Origin: Tenrec ecaudatus
Lineage: Eukaryota; Chordata; Mammalia; Afrosoricida; Tenrecidae
Direction of reading: 5' to 3'
DNA: 64,000 nucleotides
NCBI RefSeq assembly: GCF_050624435.1
Contig: NC_134534.1
Location: forward strand, 62,519,501 to 62,583,500
Within the stretch, counting starts at the first letter, position 1. The number at the start of each line of letters is the position of its first letter. This document shows positions 22,650 through 34,343 of this stretch, one piece after another. Below the pieces are notes generated by a model. It saw only the letters and a list, made by a program, of their open reading frames with translations. It did no database searches and was not told where the DNA came from. A program made the translations under genes and the position numbers.

Positions 22650-24455
22650 CAGATCCATTTGGAGAAGGCTAGAAGAAAGACTTACAGTATAAACCTTTAA
22701 TGATTTAGCAGGATCCTCCTTCAAAGGGACCTGGCCTTCCCCTCATTCAAGGACTTGTGGGTCTGTAAACTGGCTCAGGTCTGGGAATTGATTGAGTGAT
22801 CGTTATTGTCTTTTCTGCTGTTCATCTGATCTACCATTCTACCACCTGTATACATCATGTAAGTATTTAATAGGTTTCCCATGTATTTCAATTCTAGGGA
22901 CACTGTGGCTAAGTAGTCAATTCCATAATTCCACATGAGACAGGTTGCTTTGATTACTACAGAAACCTTGTTGTCTATCATAACCACGCCCACCCTGTCT
23001 CTGTTGATTCAGTGCTGACACCATCCTTCTACCATCATGGGGACCAATGAGCTCCATTACGTGCAAATGTCAGAGCTTGCTTAGGGAAATTCCCACTGTT
23101 AATCCTGGTGCACATAAAATAGCAATTACTGGAGTCAGTGATGCTGGGGCCCACTTCACAAACTTGTTCCTTATGGTTGTGATGAAGGGTATAACCTCAG
23201 GACAACTCCTTTTGGGGTCTATGAGAATATCCTGATAGATCCATCCCAACATTCCAATTTCCCTAAACTTTTGAATGTCTTCTTCTGCAGTGTACCAAGG
23301 TAGGTCAGGTATCTCAGGTTGGTCTAATCTAGGGCATCTGGAAGTCCATGCTCCAGTGAATCAACCAAATAAGGAATTAGATCCTCTCTTAGCCTCTCTT
23401 GCTGAGACGTTGAAAGAAGAATTTGTGCTTAGGGGTCTCATATCCAGAAACTCAGAGTGGTCTTTTATTACATTTCTTTCACTAGTATCCACACTTTTAG
23501 TAGCCATTCCCAGGGATATTCCCCAGGTTTCTGCTTATACTTATTTGAAGTCTCGAGTAGATCTTTTTAAGTATAGTGCGCTTCTTCTTGGGTAATCATC
23601 TCAACCTCACCTTTAGGAACTTCCTGAGCCTTAATTTTAGTTACAGATCTAGAGGAAATAATGGGTGGCGAGGGTGTTTCCCAGGTGATCTCAGCAATAT
23701 CTTTTAAGCTGCATTTCTGCCAGGGAATGCTACAGATGCATCCACACCTGACATTTCAGCTTGATCAATTTGTCTTATCTGCTCAGGTGTGAGTTGTTTT
23801 ATTGATAGTGAATAACGAATTAAAACTTTCAGCTGGGAGGGGTGGATCTATTGACTGGGGTGGGTCATATGTTTCTAGGGGCTCAATATTCTCCTCTTCT
23901 GGATCATCAGCCCCTATGTTCCCATCCCATGTTTCAGGGTCCCAACTTTTTTCCTATCAGTGTCCTCACTTTAGCATCAGACACTGCTCTAGATCTGCAA
24001 TTCAGCTGATGATGTAATTCAGCCACTCGCATAATGAGACTCTGGTCCTGGTTCTCAGCAATGTCAGCTCTATTATTAGAAGAGAGAAGGCTCTCCTTTG
24101 CAGCACAAACAGGAGATTTTAAGTCTGTAAGTCAGAGCCGGAGACTTGCTTCTAAGGCCCTGAGACCATCCCTCTCATTAATCACACTTTCCATTGTAAG
24201 GAGGACCAGCAAACCAGCTTCCCTAAACTTGCCATACTGACAAAACTGCTAGGTAATATTAAACATACGACCACTCAGAGCCTCTCCTTTATCCAGCGCC
24301 TCATCTATCGGTGGTGATATTAGCTTTGTTATTTCACACAATGCATTAGTAAGAGTGGCAGTAATCCATGCCTTTAGGTGTAGAAATAGCATTATCAGTG
24401 CTGTTAAGACTACTCAGGCTTGAGAGCCAATTTAAGAAGCCCATATTTATGATGT
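22650..24455 (-). pseudogene. ERV-L gag region, broken
   Basis: This is the space between the primer-binding site and the protease, as expected for gag. No frame exceeds about 75 codons. Near 22890-22945 a segment CLMWNYGIDYLATVSL has the spacing of a retroviral zinc knuckle but with Cys and His positions lost. The 5' part (23600-24450) is rich in acidic and leucine codons in pieces. The assignment rests mostly on position. Confidence 0.6.
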
Positions 24456-24468
24456 TATTTCTCTGGAA

Positions 24469-24483
24469 CCACTCCTGGTACCA
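24469..24483 (-). other. Primer-binding site, tRNA-Leu(UAA)
   Basis: The minus strand reads TGGTACCAGGAGTGG, complementary to the last 15 nt of mammalian tRNA-Leu(UAA) with its CCA end (CCACTCCTGGTACCA). It begins four bases inside the 5' LTR, the normal place. The bases further in diverge. tRNA-Leu priming is the hallmark of ERV-L. Confidence 0.85.
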
Positions 24484-24487
24484 ATTA

Positions 24488-25227
24488 TGTTATACAAGGT
24501 TCCCTAGAGAAACAAAATCAGGACATTAATAATTTCATCTCTCTCGATATATATATATATCACATAGGGTTCATGAGGGAGGGGGGCATGGGGAGGGAAG
24601 AGGAAAAAAGAGCAGCCGATATTAAGGGCTCAAGTAGAAGGCAAATGTTTTGAGGATGATGATGGCAACAAATGTACATATGTGCTTGACACAATGAATG
24701 TATGTATGGATTGTGATAAGAATTTTACATGCCCCCAATAAAATGATTTTAAAAAAAGAAATAAACAGTTGATCAATCTATAAAGCAGTACAAATGGCTC
24801 AGTGCAACTCAGTTCTGTGAAACAGCTAATACCATGGCGGTCCTTCAAGTCTTGAGCCCCACCTAGTAGTCCTCTGTAGAGAAATTCAGGCTATCTGGCC
24901 ACAGGCAGCAAACATCAAGGCAGGTCACCAACTGTCAGCCAGATGACAGGGTCACCAGCTCAAGAGATGTATATTCCAGTAGCATTGCAAAGCAAATCTT
25001 GAAGGAACCTCAAATTACAGTGATGCAGTCCATGGGTTAGGTGTCCCACAGGTAGTGTAGCTTGCAAATTGAAGCACAGCACAAGCAAGGCAGCTGCACA
25101 CAGGTTGATCATCAAAGAGCAAGAGACAAAAAAGGTGAGGCTCAATGAGCCATTTATACCTCTGCTCTTCAATTAATACTACATGTGTTCATTGGCTATG
25201 TTGGCACAGTAAACCTTAACTATCTCA
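24488..25227 (-). mobile_element. 5' LTR of the ERV-L, with L1 insertion
   Basis: On the minus strand it starts TGAGATAGTTAAGGTTTACT at 25227 and ends ...CTAGGGAACCTTGTATAACA at 24488. It is split by an L1 3' UTR at 24568-24763; without it the LTR is about 540 bp. A (TA)n run is at 24550-24562. The first bases TGAG differ from TGTG in the partner LTR. Confidence 0.85.
24568..24763 (+). mobile_element. L1 3' UTR inserted in the ERV-L 5' LTR
   Basis: 5'-truncated L1 of the same 3' UTR family as at 54684-56545; ends 'TGCCCCCAATAAAATGATTT' plus an A-rich tail. Because the partner LTR lacks it, it inserted after the provirus. Confidence 0.85.
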
Positions 25228-25882
25228 GTCAATGAAACAGTTTAAATATGACTGCTATTTTTCATTCTCATCAACAATGAATGAGTTTCTTTTACTTTAT
25301 ATCTTCAACATTTAGTATTGTCAAAGTTGTGGTTTTGTTGATTTGTTGATTTACATGCAAATGTAATATATAATTCAGAAGTATACCATGTATCATTTAC
25401 TTTTTCTCCCAAAGGTAATATCTTAGAAAAATATAGTGTGATATCACAACCAAAGCACTGACATTGATACAGTCAAGTACCCAGTTTCATCACAAACATC
25501 ATTTTTGTTGCCTTTTTTATAACTCTTCCCCTCTTGCTTTCACTTAATTAATTTCCTCCGTCTCCATTAATACAATTTTGCCATTTTAAGAATGCAATAA
25601 AATTGGACTTGCATAATAGATAGTCCAACTATGTTTTTTTTCTATTCACTCCATATAATGCTCTTAAGATATTTCCAAATCCTTGCATGCATCAATAGTT
25701 TATTATTTTTATTGCTGCATAGTATTGCAGCAACATGATACCAACAAACTACTATTTGTTTAACACATCACCTGTTAAGTGACATTTAGGCCATTTCCAT
25801 ACTTTGTTTCTTATAAATAATGGAAGTCTTTCAAAAAACCTTTTTCAATTCTCATGGTTTTATTTCGAGGAGTGAAATTCTG

Positions 25883-26180
25883 CTTGATGTTGCTGATAGG
25901 TGCCACTGAATCAGTTCTGACATATATGTACAACAGAATGAAATACTGCTCGATCATGCACCATCTTTACAATATTATTCTTCTTGTTTGGATCAATTGT
26001 GTCAATGCATTTCACTGAGGGATGTCCTCTTTTTAGTTGACTCTCTAGCAAGCATGATGCCCTTCTCCAGGAACAAGTCCCTCCTGGGAATATCTCCAAA
26101 GAAAGGGAGAAGAAATCTCACCATTCTTGCTTCCAGATTTCTCTTGTAGCTAGTGATATGTGAGATATCCAGTTTACTTG
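25883..26180 (-). pseudogene. RTE 3' end fragment
   Basis: Plus-strand start 'GGTGCCACTGAATCAGTTCT' is the complement of the RTE 3' terminus, followed by TGTACAACAGAATGAAATAC and 'AAGCATGATGCCCTTCTCCA'. A 5'-truncated insertion of about 300 bp inside old L1. Confidence 0.8.
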
Positions 26181-26382
26181 CATCCTTGCCAGTAGTTGCT
26201 GTTGTCACTATTTTCAATGTTAGAAGCGTGTTTGTGTTTATGGTTTATGGCTGATGATATTGATCTTTTTGTGTGCTTATTTTCCTTTTGCATCATTTTT
26301 AATAAAATCCCCTCTTTTTTGCCCATTTTGAAAATTAAACTGCTTGGTGTTACTGTTGAGTTTTCAGTTTTATGGATTATAG

Positions 26383-26580
26383 GGATCCCTGGAGGTACAG
26401 TGGTTAAAGTACTAGACATGACTAAAAATTCAGCAGTTCCAATCCACCTGCGGCCCAACAGGAGAACCTCGAGGCCATCTACTTGCACAAAGATTGACAG
26501 CTTCAGAAAACCCTTGGGCAGTTCTGTTCTGTCCCACAGGGTGATTGTAAGTTGGAACCCATAGCACAGCCATGGGGTAC
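26383..26580 (+). repeat. AfroSINE, full length
   Basis: Starts GGGATCCCTGGAGGTACAGT with GGTTAAAGTACTAGACATG (A-box region), has a shortened B-box region (CAGCAGTTCCAATCCACC) and ends with 'GGGTGATTGTAAGTTGGAAC'. It splits old L1 sequence, which continues on both sides. Confidence 0.85.
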
Positions 26581-27689
26581 ATTCTACTTATTCTAGATAT
26601 TAATCTTTTGTCAGCTGTGTGGTTTGCTGAAACCCCTCCATTTCTGTATCCCACTTCTTTCTTAATTTTATGACATTTTATTAAAATTACAGAGGCATTT
26701 CATTTTCCATTCAGCAATTCATACATATTGTGTATGGTGACATTGACTAAAATTCCCACAACGTAGTAGAACCCTTCCCATTTTCTCTGGTGCTTCTTGT
26801 CTCCTCTCTTCGCTTCCACTGCCTAACGCTTCTTTCTTCCAGAGATGATCCCTAGGTAAATGGTGCCCTTGTGATCTCATTGAGGGATTGTTCTAAGAAG
26901 TGCATATTTTCCTCCTGTTGCTTCCTCTGTACAGGCCTGTCTCTTGTTTTACTGAGAGTTATGTCAGGAGGATAAGTCAGTTCCAGGCCTGAAGGTCAAC
27001 TAATGGTCCTATACAACAGGGGGTCCACCAATCTCTATTAGACAAATAACGTGATTGCTTTTGTGATTTGAGTATGGTTGCACATTTTATTCCACTCTAA
27101 CAGGTCCCTCCCATTGTGTTCCACTTCAAGACAGGCAGCAGCAGAAGCTGGACACCATCTAGCACTGTTCTCAAGGTCAGGAAGGCTAGGGTTCTTGTCG
27201 TGTACTAGGCCTTTGGATTGTTCCCATTTGTCTTTGATTTTATTTTTGCTCAAGAAAAGGAAAGACCAATTTTTGCATCTTAGATGACTATTCACGGTTT
27301 GACACAACAGCTGTTACCCACTGGTCTGGAGGTAGAATTTTGTTTTTGTGGTTTTTGTTATCTCAATAGACCTTATGCCCCAGGTCCAGAGACTCATTCC
27401 CTTAAGATGCTTGGTTCTGGCTAATAACTTTTTGTAACTTTGTCTACTGTGTGCTCTACTATAGCCATGAATAGCTTATTAGACAATACAAATACATAGG
27501 CAAATTATCTTGTCAAACCTATGTATATTCATGAGCATCTGTGTTCCCATTTGCACTTCCACTCCTGTTCAGCTTGAACAGAAGTTATTACTGCTACTTC
27601 AGGGTTTTATATGGAATAGTATTAATGAAGTCCAACTTTTTTCCTGTCATTGATTGTTTCTTGGTGCTGACCCTTTATTGTTATCTTAA

Positions 27690-27790
27690 TTTTGTGTGTG
27701 TATATATATATATATACATATATACACATACTAACCTATATAAACATATGTGTGTGTTTGTGTGAGTGTGTATATAATATATACATCAGA
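27690..27790. repeat. TG/TA low-complexity sequence
   Basis: Alternating TGTG and TATA runs; a similar shorter run is at about 28275-28335. Simple sequence, no gene. Confidence 0.85.
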
Positions 27791-28745
27791 CAGTTGTATG
27801 TGTATGTGTTTGTTGTTCCATTTCCCCAAACTTAAGCTTTTCTAGATTTTGCCTTTTGACTTCTGGAAATTTTATATTTAGTTTTTTTATATTTAGATAT
27901 AATATTAAATTTGAGTTATATTTTGTGAGAGATATAAATCTGTATTTGGTTCATTTGTATTTGCTATGGATACAGAATTGCTCAAGGACCATTTCTTTAA
28001 AACAAAACAAAACACACACCTTAACTCTTCCTTAGAGAATTTCTTTGCTCCTTTGTCAAAAATTAGTTCACTATATTCATATGAATCTATTTCTGGGAAC
28101 TCTATTTTGTTTCATTGATTTAGGTTTTTATTCTTTTGCCAATACCATAGTGTCTTGATTGCTATAACATGCTGTATTCACTTATTAGTTTCAATAGTTT
28201 TTTGTCAATTCTTTGGGATAGTGTACATAGATAATTATGCCACCTGTGAAAGACACTATTTTTTCTTCCTTTTCAATATTTGTGTATGTGTATATATGTG
28301 TATGTATACATATGTGCATGTGTATATTGAGATGCTAACTATATGGAGAGTTTGTGTTATCATTTCACTAGCCAGGACTGCTAGTGCAATGTTGAACAGC
28401 TGTGGTAAGATAGGAGGACATCTATATTTTGTTTCTTATTTTAAGGCAAGCATCTAGCTTCTCATCTTAAGAATCATATTTTAATATAATTTTTATAGAT
28501 ATTATCTATCCAGTTGTATAAGTTTCCCTTTATCCCAAGTTCAGAGAGTTTGTAATCATGTGGGTTTAATTTTGTAATTCTCTCTCTGCACCAATTGATA
28601 TCATGTGATTTTTCTTAACCTGTTGATGTTGTGGATTATGCTGAAGGATTTTTCAGATACTACACCCCACTCCCTCTTCATGTATTATATATATTTTTGT
28701 ACAATATTGGTTTGGAACCCAGGTTTTTCATTGGCTATTAAATGA

Positions 28746-30221
28746 AGAATAGGAATGGCTGAGCTCAAAAATAATTCTTACTGAGTTACTACTATTTTAT
28801 AATTTCAAGGAGAAATAATATCATTAAAAAAACTATACACATTAGAAATACTTGGAGAACAATGAGATACAAGGCAATGGTTGATCAAAGATCATGACGG
28901 TCAAAGTCCTTAGAGTTAATGAATCAGATGATATAAAGGAAAGAACAATTGGTGAACAACTCAAACATGAGAGTTATTTTTGAGAAGAATACATCAAGGA
29001 GCACTAGGAAAACACATTCTAGCTGAAGGAATAAAACAAGTGCATCATTTGTCTCCTTTCCATGCTCAACAGAATTAGACTTTGTAGAAAGTGTATTGTA
29101 TTGTATTATTCATAATAAATACACGCACTTTTTAGTTTACTAAATTCCTTTAGCTTAGAGGACAGTTTTCACATAGGTTCTGATTGACAGGTCTTTCTGT
29201 ACCTTTTCCTTAGGGAAGGGAAAGGCTTCATATTTAAGATGGGATGACTTGACCAGAGCTATCCTAACTTATCATCACACCATAACAGTTTTGAAAAATG
29301 ATGATGGTGATAAGGCCAGTAATCCTCATTTTCCCACTCCCCTATTCATCAAAATACCACCCGCTATCACAATTTTCAAATTGTTGCCTAATATTTCATT
29401 GGTAGTTAAACTTAACAAAATGAAATTCGGGACTTCTAGTTTTAACTCTGCTCTTAACAACAGCAACAGCAACTCAAAAAACTGAAAGTCAAAAAATTCA
29501 CAGAGACCCAACATAGAACAGAGGCTGCAGGGAAAGCTGTCAGCTAATCTACAAAAGAGTTAGTCCTAGAGATGGACAAATTCAGATTCTAGGATGGATT
29601 TGTCTATATGGGACAGTAGCTGCAGGGACATAAGCTGGAGGAAGCATGTAAATGATAATTTTGACGAGCTGCTGAAGACTGAGTGTGGATTAGAATAACT
29701 GGCGCCTTTTGTGGAGTTTACCATGGGAATTATACCATGTTCTCACCATGAAGATCAAAGAAAGCTATCCTCCTGGATCTGGCAAGGGGTAAGTAATCAT
29801 CGTGAAATGTGCCCAGCTTGTGGTTTATAACAAAGACTTACGTCTCAGAAGAAAATCTTTTGTCAGAGCCTTATCGCATTTCAGGTAAAATCATTCTTAA
29901 CAGTCCAGTAGCCTCTAGCATTCTGTCTAATCAAAGGGAAATAAAAGACGATTACAATGGAGAAACACTGGTGGATGTCACAGCCCAGAAGCACAAGTCC
30001 TCTGAAATACTAAATTTTAATCAGAATAGATGGCTTTCCCTCCGCTAAACTTGGCCATTACATCAACCAGGCTCCAGGATAATAGCAGTGACTTATAATG
30101 GAATGAGCTATAAAATGTATATTTTTCTCTGAAGAGCATACTTAGAGAAGATCAAAGTAAAGAGGAGAGATTATAAATAAGGAGAGTCGGAGAATTTGAA
30201 TTCTTGGCATCTCCCCACTCA
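28746..30221. other. No named feature; probable old repeat at 29520-30060
   Basis: No exon-like frame. The part at 29700-30050 has a texture that suggests an old interspersed repeat (phrases such as CAGAGCCTTATCGCATTTCA), but I cannot name it. The rest appears unique. Confidence 0.35.
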
Positions 30222-30592
30222 GGAGGCTTGGTGATATAGTAATCACATGTTAGGCTGCTAACCATACGGTCAGCAGTTCAAAATCACCAGGTGCTCCTCG
30301 GGAAACAGAGGAGACTTTCTACTCCCTTAAAAAATAATATCTCATATACCCACTTGGGTAGTTTTGCCCAGTCCTATAATCTCTTGACTGCTGTTCCCAT
30401 GAGCATTGAGAGTGGATCCAAGGCCAAAAAAATTCTTGACAACTTCAATTTTTTCATGATGTGACTTACTGGTTCAGTTATGAGGATTTGGGTTTTTATT
30501 GTGAGCCATTTTCTTTCTGTTGTACATTCAGTCTCTCTGAGTCAGAACCAACGTACGGCATTTTTCTTTTTTTGTTTGTTTTTGTTTTATAT
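30222..30592 (+). repeat. AfroSINE interrupted by an RTE piece
   Basis: SINE head and body at 30222-30376: 'TTAGGCTGCTAACCATACGG', TCAGCAGTTCAAAATCACC, 'GGAAACAGAGGAGACTTTCT', CCAGTCCTATAA. The tail resumes at about 30533: TGAGTCAGAACCAACGTACG, then a T-rich end. The 145 bp between are RTE sequence in the opposite sense. Confidence 0.75.
30378..30520 (-). pseudogene. Internal RTE fragment inside the AfroSINE
   Basis: Matches the RTE segment TTGACTGCTGTTCCCATGAG, 'GAGTGGATCCAAGGCC' and TTCTTGACAACTTCAATTTT, which is internal to RTE and not its 3' end. It therefore did not arrive by normal target-primed insertion. Confidence 0.75.
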
Positions 30593-30594
30593 GT

Positions 30595-31732
30595 TTTTAA
30601 TTGCTTTATTAGGAGCTCATACAACTCATCACAATCCATACATACCTCAATAATGTAAAGCACATTTGGACATTCATTGCCCTTATCATTCTCAAAACAT
30701 TTGCTCTACACTTAAGCCCATGGCATCAGGTCCTCATTTTTCTACTCATTGCCCACTCCCCCCTCCCTCATGAACCATTGATAATTTATAAATTATTATT
30801 TTGTCATATCTTGCCTTGACCGACGTCTCCCTTCACCCACTTTTCTGTTTTATCCGTCCCCAAGGGAGGAAGTCACATATAGGTCCTTGTAATCGGTTCT
30901 CCCTTTCCAACGCACCGTCCCTCCCAATATCGCCACTCACACCACTGGTCCTGAAGGGATCATCCACCCTGTATTCCCTGTGTTTCCAGTTCATATCTGT
31001 ACCAGTGTACATCCTGTGGGCTAGCCAGACTTGCAAGGTAGAATTTGAATCATGATAGTGGAGGGAGGGGGGAGAGGGGAGTAAGCATTTAGGAACTAGG
31101 GGAAAGTTGTATTTTTCATCGTTGCTACATCACATCCTGACTGGCTCATCTCCTCCCCAAGAGCCTTCTGTAAGGGGATATCCAGTGGCCTACAAATGAG
31201 CTTTGGTTATCCATTCCAAACCCCCCCTCTCATTCACTATGGTAAGATTTTTTGTTCCGATGATTCTTGATACCTGATCCCTTCGACACCTCGTGATCAC
31301 ACAGGCTGGTATGCATCTTCCACGTGAGCTTTGTTGCTACTGAGCTAGATGGCTGCTTGTTTACTTTCAAGCCTTTAAGACCCAAGACGCGATATTTTGA
31401 TAGCTGGGCACCATCAGCTTTCTTCATCACATTTGCTTATGCACCCATTTGTCTTCAGAGATCATATCATGGAGGTCAGCACAGAATGACATGATTTTTT
31501 TGTTCTTTGATGCCTGATAACTTATCCTTTTGGCATCTTGTGATCACACAGGCTGATGTGCTTCTTCCATGTGGGCTTTCTTGCTTTTGATCTAGATGGT
31601 CCCTTGTTTACCTTCAAGCCTTTAATACCGCAGACACTATATCTTTTGATAGCTGGGCACCATCAGCTTTCTTCACCACATTTGCTTATGCAACCGCTTT
31701 GCCTTCAGTGGTTGTGTTAGGAAGGTGAGTTT
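30595..31732 (-). mobile_element. L1 3' UTR, long copy, minus
   Basis: Complement of the young L1 3' UTR, about 1.1 kb: terminus 'AGGAGCTCATACAACTCATC' near 30610, then the complement of AATAATAATTTATAAATTAT, and two copies of a unit whose plus-strand core reads 'AGCTGGGCACCATCAGCTTT' (about 31402 and 31651). The same doubled unit occurs in the plus-strand copy at 54684-56545, so it belongs to the family. Confidence 0.85.
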
Positions 31733-33599
31733 GGTGGCACTTTTCAAAAACAACTATACAAACTAACACCAAAATATCCTCGAGTGTGAACAAAAAGTTC
31801 AGGGTCTAAAATCTGACAATTTCATCTACTGAGATTCAGAGTATTTTTCCTACTTTAAATAAAGCCAGGAAATACATCAAAACCTCAAATAATGTCAATC
31901 TACCTACTCTACAACATAATTTTTATAAACTTGACAATTTCAAAATATTTGGAAAGGGAAAGCAAAGCCATATTGTACAAACTTCATTTTCTTTAAGCAA
32001 TATTATATCTTAAGAAAGTATTCCTGAAAAAATGTATATGCTTCTCTGCTTTCCATGGCTGTAGTGTAATTTTACATAGGTTTGTCACCAGCATTTGTTA
32101 GAGGAGGCCTTTAATAACATCTCCCATTGCCAGAGCGGCTCAGGCAAAGCTGTTAAAATCAAATCCCAGGATGGAATGTCTTCGTCCAATATTTACTTCT
32201 GGAACATCAGATGGCAGGTGTCTAAAGATTTAACAACACACATTTATTTCTAGATATAAAAGTCCAGGATATCTTCTTTGAGGAAGAAATTAAAGCATTA
32301 AAAATTATATTATCTTGAATTAGTAAAACAAACCAATGGCAGTTAATGGAATTTGAGAAAGAGGTAATGCCAGAGAGTTGCAAGCAGCTTGTTTTCTCTG
32401 CAAGTTTCTTATAAAAATTACATTCCAAATGAAACCTTAAATATTGAGAACATGTGCACAATTTCAAATGTAGCAATATTTTTTAAATAACACATTTTTG
32501 TGGTGAGGAAATGCATTCATTTCTATAATGATCAGCTAAAATAGTGACTCTTAAATGACACCAGTAGCTTTATATCATCAATCTATATTTTAAAAAGCAT
32601 GCCATACCTCTATGGTCTCAACTAATTGGCTTATTACTCTAAAGAGCTAGTGACAAGAAACTACCCTTGGTTATAGAAACTTTCAGCATAGGTTATTTCA
32701 TGAAATAACGAATTTGAGCTTGTTCACATTCAGTCACCATCTGGTCAATACAATATCACATCTCCAGGGAGATAATGAGAAGAATTCCATTCTAGTTGAA
32801 GAATCAACAACTAGAGTCCAACCTAATCTTTACCACTAATGTCAATAGAGCACTCTATTTCATGTCATCATTATTTATATAGTTGCTTTCAAATATATCT
32901 TTTTTCTTAGCAAAACAATACAAAGACAAAGATTGAATGAATAAAAATATATACTTATTTTTGGTAGAATTTTAAAAATGTTTCATTGTAATTTCCAATT
33001 CATGATTTAGCTAGCTCATATTGGCAAGGGGATAGTAAATCTCTGTATTTGTTCAACTTTGAGCAATCATATTTTTGATCATTAGTAGCATATGGATTTT
33101 AGTCAATAGATATGGTTGCTATTAAAATGTGAGTTGCTAAAATGTGATTGATTTATGTTGCTAGGAGAGTGGTGAGGATAGCAACATATGATTCTATGGC
33201 TTAACATAGTATATATTCATAAAAATAAAATATGGTTCAGTATTGTGTCATGCTTACAAACATTGTTATATTAAAGCTCATGTGTACCCATAGATATTAT
33301 TGCATAGTTATATTACAAATGTTAGCCACATAGTCTATCACTATATATACTTGTGATAATATGATTTATGATACACTTTTATATACTTGTGTCTCAACTT
33401 GCCTAAGACATGAAGAATAGTGGTTTGAGAAATATTAATCATTTTTCATATTGTGATCTGATACATGCATCAAATCAGTGTAAGGTGGAGTTTCCTTCAG
33501 ATGTAGCCTGCCTATAACATATGATGTGTATAGATGTGCTGGAAAAATTCACTGTCTTGTGATGGTGCATCCGATTTACCATCATCTGATCTCTGGTTC
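31733..33599. other. No feature recognised
   Basis: About 1.9 kb of AT-rich, unique-looking DNA. No frame over 85 codons with any resemblance, and no repeat I can name. Confidence 0.5.
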
Positions 33600-34290
33600 T
33601 TAGGATGTGAGCCAATTGTATGCCTTAACCTTATGGATTACAACTCAATGAAAGGAAGACCAAAATCCTCACAACTGGACAATCATGACAAATGGAGAAA
33701 GGTTGAAGTTGTCAAGGGTTTTATCTTGCATCACAGCCAATGCTCATGGAAGCAGCAGTCAAAAGATCAAAAGACATATTGCATTAGGTAAATCTGCTGC
33801 ACAGAACTCTTTAGAATACTGAAAAGCCAGGATGTTACTTTGAGGACTAAGTTGTTCCCGACCCAAGCCATGGTATCATATGCATGTGAAATCTGAACAT
33901 CGAATAAGGAAGACTACAGAAGAGTAGATGCATTTGAATTGTGGGGCTGTAGAAGAATATTGAAAGGACTGGGAAAAGGACAAACTGACCTTTGTTGGAA
34001 GAAGTAAGGCCAGAGTGGTCTTTAGAGACAAGCATGGCAAGACTTTGTCTGACATACTTTTGACATATTGCCAGGAGAGACCAGTCTCTGGAGAAGGATA
34101 TCGTGTTTGGTAAGATGGAATCATGGCAAAAAAGAAGGTCCTTGATGAGCTGGATTGGCACTGTGGCTATATCAGTTGACTCAGTCATAGGAACAATACT
34201 GAAGATGCAATAAGAGCGCAGTGTTTCATTCTGTTGTTCATGGGTCACTATGGGAAGGAACCCAGTCCTTGGCACTTAGAACAACAACAA
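33600..34290 (+). pseudogene. RTE 3' end copy, plus orientation
   Basis: Follows RTE from the region after the RT palm to its 3' terminus: ATGGATTACAACTCAATGAA, AATGCTCATGGAAGCAGCAG, 'GAGAAGGATATCGTGTTTGG', GGGTCACTATGGGAAGGAAC, ending in ACAACAACAACA. 5'-truncated insertion of about 690 bp. It faces the minus-strand RTE starting at 34344 tail to tail. Confidence 0.85.
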
Positions 34291-34343
34291 CACTTTTAAT
34301 TAGTTAGATGTAGGTTGATTAATTGCACCAGTAGAGTCCGAGA

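Larger units (their letters stand above)
18706..25227 (-). mobile_element. ERV-L (class III) endogenous retrovirus, broken provirus
   Basis: A reverse-strand provirus of about 6.5 kb. From right to left: 5' LTR, primer-binding site, gag-like region, protease, RT, RNase H, integrase, dUTPase, 3' LTR. The dUTPase behind the integrase, the tRNA-Leu primer and the absence of an env region between dUTPase and the 3' LTR place it in the ERV-L group, which normally lacks env. All frames are interrupted by stops and frameshifts except the dUTPase stretch. The two LTRs are diverged and the 3' LTR has lost its outer end, so the copy is old. Right flank after the LTR is GTCAA (25228-25232); the matching left duplication is lost. 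Confidence 0.9.
25240..28745 (-). mobile_element. Old L1 sequence, several pieces, minus orientation
   Basis: The plus strand reads as the complement of old L1 ORF2 and 3' UTR sequence. 25245-25880 has the 'TTATTGCTGCATAGTATTGC' and 'CCATTTCCATACTTTGTTTC' blocks. 26185-26382 and 26581-26690 have 'TTTGCCCATTTTGAAAATTA' and 'TCTAGATATTAATCTTTTGT', separated by an AfroSINE. 26690-27450 looks like a longer, GC-richer 3' UTR of another L1. 27830-28745 is further ORF2 ('AATACCATAGTGTCTTGATT', 'TTGATATCATGTGATTTTTC'). More than one element is involved. No frame survives. Confidence 0.65.
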
